From: Fusobacterium sp.
GTDB lineage: Bacteria > Fusobacteriota > Fusobacteriia > Fusobacteriales > Fusobacteriaceae
Assembly: GCA_020024855.1 (NCBI GenBank)
Contig: JAHHTB010000019.1
Location: 1 to 18,007 of the forward strand
Length of the DNA: 18,007 bases
Reading direction: 5' to 3'
The position numbers and the translations under genes were made by a program. This document shows positions 16,297 through 18,007 of this stretch, in pieces. The notes under the pieces are model-generated. The model was not told the DNA's origin. It worked only from the letters and a program-made list of their open reading frames with translations, and made no database searches. Position 1 is the first letter of the stretch, and every line of letters starts with the position of its first letter.

Positions 16297-16350
16297 ATTT
16301 TACTCTTACCTTGTAAGATAGATATTAATTTTATGTAAAAAATATGTAAA
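16297..16350 (-). promoter_or_regulatory. Pho-box-like hexamer array and -10 of the pst operon
   Basis: On the minus strand four hexamers lie exactly 11 bases apart: TTTACA (16350-16345), TTTACA (16339-16334), TTAATA (16328-16323) and CTTACA (16317-16312). The first three fit the Bacillus PhoP consensus TT(A/C/T)A(C/T)A; the fourth differs at one base. A -10-like TAAAAT (16302-16297) follows nine bases further on. There is no good -35 at the normal distance, as expected of an activator-dependent promoter. Probable binding site of the phosphorylated PhoB-like regulator. Confidence 0.72.
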
Positions 16351-16365
16351 AGTATTTCAAAAAAA

Positions 16366-16396
16366 TAAAAAAGAGTAGACAAGGGCTATCTACTCT
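16366..16396 (-). terminator. Terminator after the Spy-like gene
   Basis: AGAGTAGA (16372-16379) pairs with TCTACTCT (16389-16396) around a 9-base loop. On the minus strand the stem is followed by a long T-rich tract. It begins 15 bases after the stop of the small exported protein gene and insulates the pst operon from it. Confidence 0.9.
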
Positions 16397-16411
16397 ATAG
16401 GGTGGAATATA

Positions 16412-16750
16412 TTATCTTCTGTTATCTCTCTCAAATCTATCTTTCATCATATCTGTTTTGCACTTAGAATGCTCTAAAGCAATATCATTATTTAATTTTT
16501 CTATTTTACTCCAATCAGGGTTTTCATTTAATAACTCTTTTCTTATTTCAATATTTTTTTCATCAATAGCAATTCTTGTTTTTCTTGATTCATAACTTTC
16601 TCTTCCACAATGATCTCCTCTCATTGAATGATGAGTTCTTGAATACTTTCTATAATTATCTCTTGACTCATTTGATCTATAATGTGTTTCTGCAAAAACT
16701 GTTGTTGCTACTGCTAATATCATAATACTTCCTATTAATAATCTTTTCAT
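16412..16750 (-). CDS. Small exported Spy/CpxP-like protein, His-rich
   Basis: Exported protein of 112 residues. The signal peptide MKRLLIGSIMILAVATTVFA probably cleaves after Ala20. The mature 92 residues are hydrophilic and mostly helical. Residues 58-110 hold a pattern seen in Spy/CpxP/ZraP periplasmic proteins: paired helices with a turn at NPDWSKIEKLNN, then a Lys/Arg/Asp-rich end. The linker at 23-53 carries H23, H40, H41, H47 and C48, and a second Cys is at 97, which could bind metal or form a disulfide. AGAGGAG precedes the ATG. It follows a sensor kinase gene by 56 bases and probably has its own promoter too. Membership in the Spy/CpxP group is a judgement from pattern, not a search result. 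Confidence 0.65.
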   Translation of the reverse strand: MKRLLIGSIMILAVATTVFAETHYRSNESRDNYRKYSRTHHSMRGDHCGRESYESRKTRIAIDEKNIEIRKELLNENPDWSKIEKLNNDIALEHSKCKTDMMKDRFERDNRR

Positions 16751-16794
16751 TTTCTCACTCCTCTTATATTATTTTTTCTTTACAAAAAGATTAT

Positions 16795-16823
16795 ATTATT
16801 TAAATGTTACCTAAATATGTCAA
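16795..16823 (-). promoter_or_regulatory. Possible separate promoter for the Spy-like gene
   Basis: Minus strand: TTGACA (16823-16818), inside the last codons of the kinase gene, a 17-base spacer and AATAAT (16800-16795, five of six). Transcription from near 16788 would leave a leader of about 38 bases including the AGAGGAG ribosome site. There is no terminator after the kinase, so readthrough may also supply this gene. Confidence 0.5.
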
Positions 16824-18006
16824 AATAAAAAATAAATTTATTATTTTCTACTTTTATACCATACTCAAAAGAATGAATTTCTAAAATTCTTTTTATTAAT
16901 GAAAGCCCTAGTCCACTTCCATCTATATTCATTTCTGTAGCATTATTTCCCCTAAAAAATGGTTGAAATAATTTATCTTTCTCTTTTGTTTCACTTAAAT
17001 ATGTTAAATTTTCAAATTTTATTTTATCATCTTCTTTATAAATTTTTATTACAGAATTTTCTGGAGAATATTTTAAAGCATTTTGAACTAAATTATTAAA
17101 AACTATTTCCATTAATTTTCTATTTCCAATTACCTCTACTTTATCAAGAGTTATCTCCCACTCTATATCTTTTTTTAATTCTAAAAATTCAAATTTTTCT
17201 ATACTCTCTTTTAAAAGTGTGTATAAATCAAAACTCTCTTTTTTAATTTTTACTTCTTTAGAAGATAATTTTGATATTAAAAGTAAATCTTTTACAAGGG
17301 TGTTCATATAGCCACTCTCTTTTAAAATAACCTTATAATAATTTTTCTTCTCCTCATCATCTGCCACCTTTCCAGATAATAAAAGTTGAGCATGGGTATC
17401 TATAACTGTTATAGGGGTTTTAAGTTCATGTGAGGCATTAGAAACAAAAGTATTTAATCCATCTATTGATGAAGATATATTATCTGCCATTATATTAATG
17501 CTCTTACTCAATTTTTTTAACTCATCACTTGTTTTTATATCTGATTTTTCAGAAAAATCAAGCTGTGATATTTTTTGAGCCACTCTATTTAAGGCTTTTA
17601 TGTTGTCAGTTATATTTTTTGCAAAAATTCTACTTATAATCATACTTATTCCAAGAGCTACAATAAGAGTTATAAGATTTAACACATAAACTTCATGTCT
17701 ATGATTTCCCATTACTGAAAGGGAAGTGGTTATTAAAACTATATCTTGCTTTGATATTTTTTCCTTATATACAAGGAGCATTATATTATTTTCTAAGGAA
17801 ACTATCTGAAATCCTCTTTCTATATTTTTGTATCTATTTCTGTTTCTTCCATGATGAGAATGTTTATTACTATCATTTTCAATATAGATATTTATTCCCT
17901 CTCTATCTTTTATATTTTCTATATACTCTTCTAAAAATTCTTCATTTTTAAGTAATGCTTTTACATTATCTTTTATTTTTATAATCTCATTTTTTCTTCT
18001 GCTCAT
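16807..18006 (-). CDS. Sensor histidine kinase, 5' end outside the window
   Basis: The 399 visible residues start at an ATG one base from the window edge, but this is probably internal: no first membrane helix is present and the start MSRRKNEIIK looks like mid-protein. Visible order: extracytoplasmic segment with a His-rich patch HSHHGRNRNR (49-58), a membrane helix (about 107-126), a HAMP region (about 127-180), an H-box with H193 in NASHELKTPIT, and an ATPase domain with N305/N309 and GSGLGLSL (363-370). The usual DNGxGI box is replaced by FENLTY, a weakened form. An OmpR-type regulator gene is expected just beyond the edge. The Spy-like gene downstream suggests envelope stress or metal sensing, which is inference. 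Confidence 0.87.
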   Translation of the reverse strand: MSRRKNEIIKIKDNVKALLKNEEFLEEYIENIKDREGINIYIENDSNKHSHHGRNRNRYKNIERGFQIVSLENNIMLLVYKEKISKQDIVLITTSLSVMGNHRHEVYVLNLITLIVALGISMIISRIFAKNITDNIKALNRVAQKISQLDFSEKSDIKTSDELKKLSKSINIMADNISSSIDGLNTFVSNASHELKTPITVIDTHAQLLLSGKVADDEEKKNYYKVILKESGYMNTLVKDLLLISKLSSKEVKIKKESFDLYTLLKESIEKFEFLELKKDIEWEITLDKVEVIGNRKLMEIVFNNLVQNALKYSPENSVIKIYKEDDKIKFENLTYLSETKEKDKLFQPFFRGNNATEMNIDGSGLGLSLIKRILEIHSFEYGIKVENNKFIFYFDIFR

Positions 18007-18007
18007 A

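Overview
The window is very A+T-rich and every convincing gene lies on the minus strand, so transcription runs from high to low coordinates. Diderm-style soluble exported binding proteins, an acyl-CoA dehydrogenase fused to rubredoxin, a flavodiiron protein, tandem DUF3798-type proteins and a compact pst-phoU-two-component block together suggest an anaerobic fermenter of the Fusobacteriota, probably genus Fusobacterium. That assignment is inference from gene content and base composition, not from a marker gene. I see no tRNA, rRNA, CRISPR array, insertion sequence or prophage gene, and no gene-free stretch longer than about 300 bases.

Layout in transcription order, right to left. (1) 18006-16412: a sensor histidine kinase cut by the window edge, then a small exported Spy/CpxP-like protein ending in a strong terminator. 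The kinase loop and the small protein are both rich in histidine, suggesting an envelope-stress or metal-sensing pair. (2) 16350-10567: a phosphate operon, pstC-pstA-pstB-phoU-phoB-like regulator-phoR-like kinase. It is preceded by four TTTACA-like hexamers at exactly 11-base spacing, which look like a Pho box, and it ends in a terminator. No pstS is present. The kinase has no canonical start codon ahead of its evident first membrane segment. (3) 10482-7208: a two-gene operon of an acyl-CoA dehydrogenase/ETF-alpha C-domain/rubredoxin fusion followed by a flavodiiron protein, consistent with moving electrons from acyl-CoA oxidation to O2 or NO through rubredoxin. (4) 7125-101: an ABC importer locus of unknown substrate. 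It has two near-identical DUF3798-type exported binding proteins, each with its own strong promoter, then a fused double ABC ATPase, two different RbsC/YufP-type permeases and a small membrane-anchored protein. A perfect 15-bp hairpin sits between the second binding protein and the ATPase, and a terminator closes the operon.

The least-described system here is the DUF3798 ABC locus: its parts make a full importer, but neither its ligand nor the role of the small terminal protein can be read from the sequence. The dehydrogenase-ETF-rubredoxin fusion next to a flavodiiron protein is the second most interesting arrangement.
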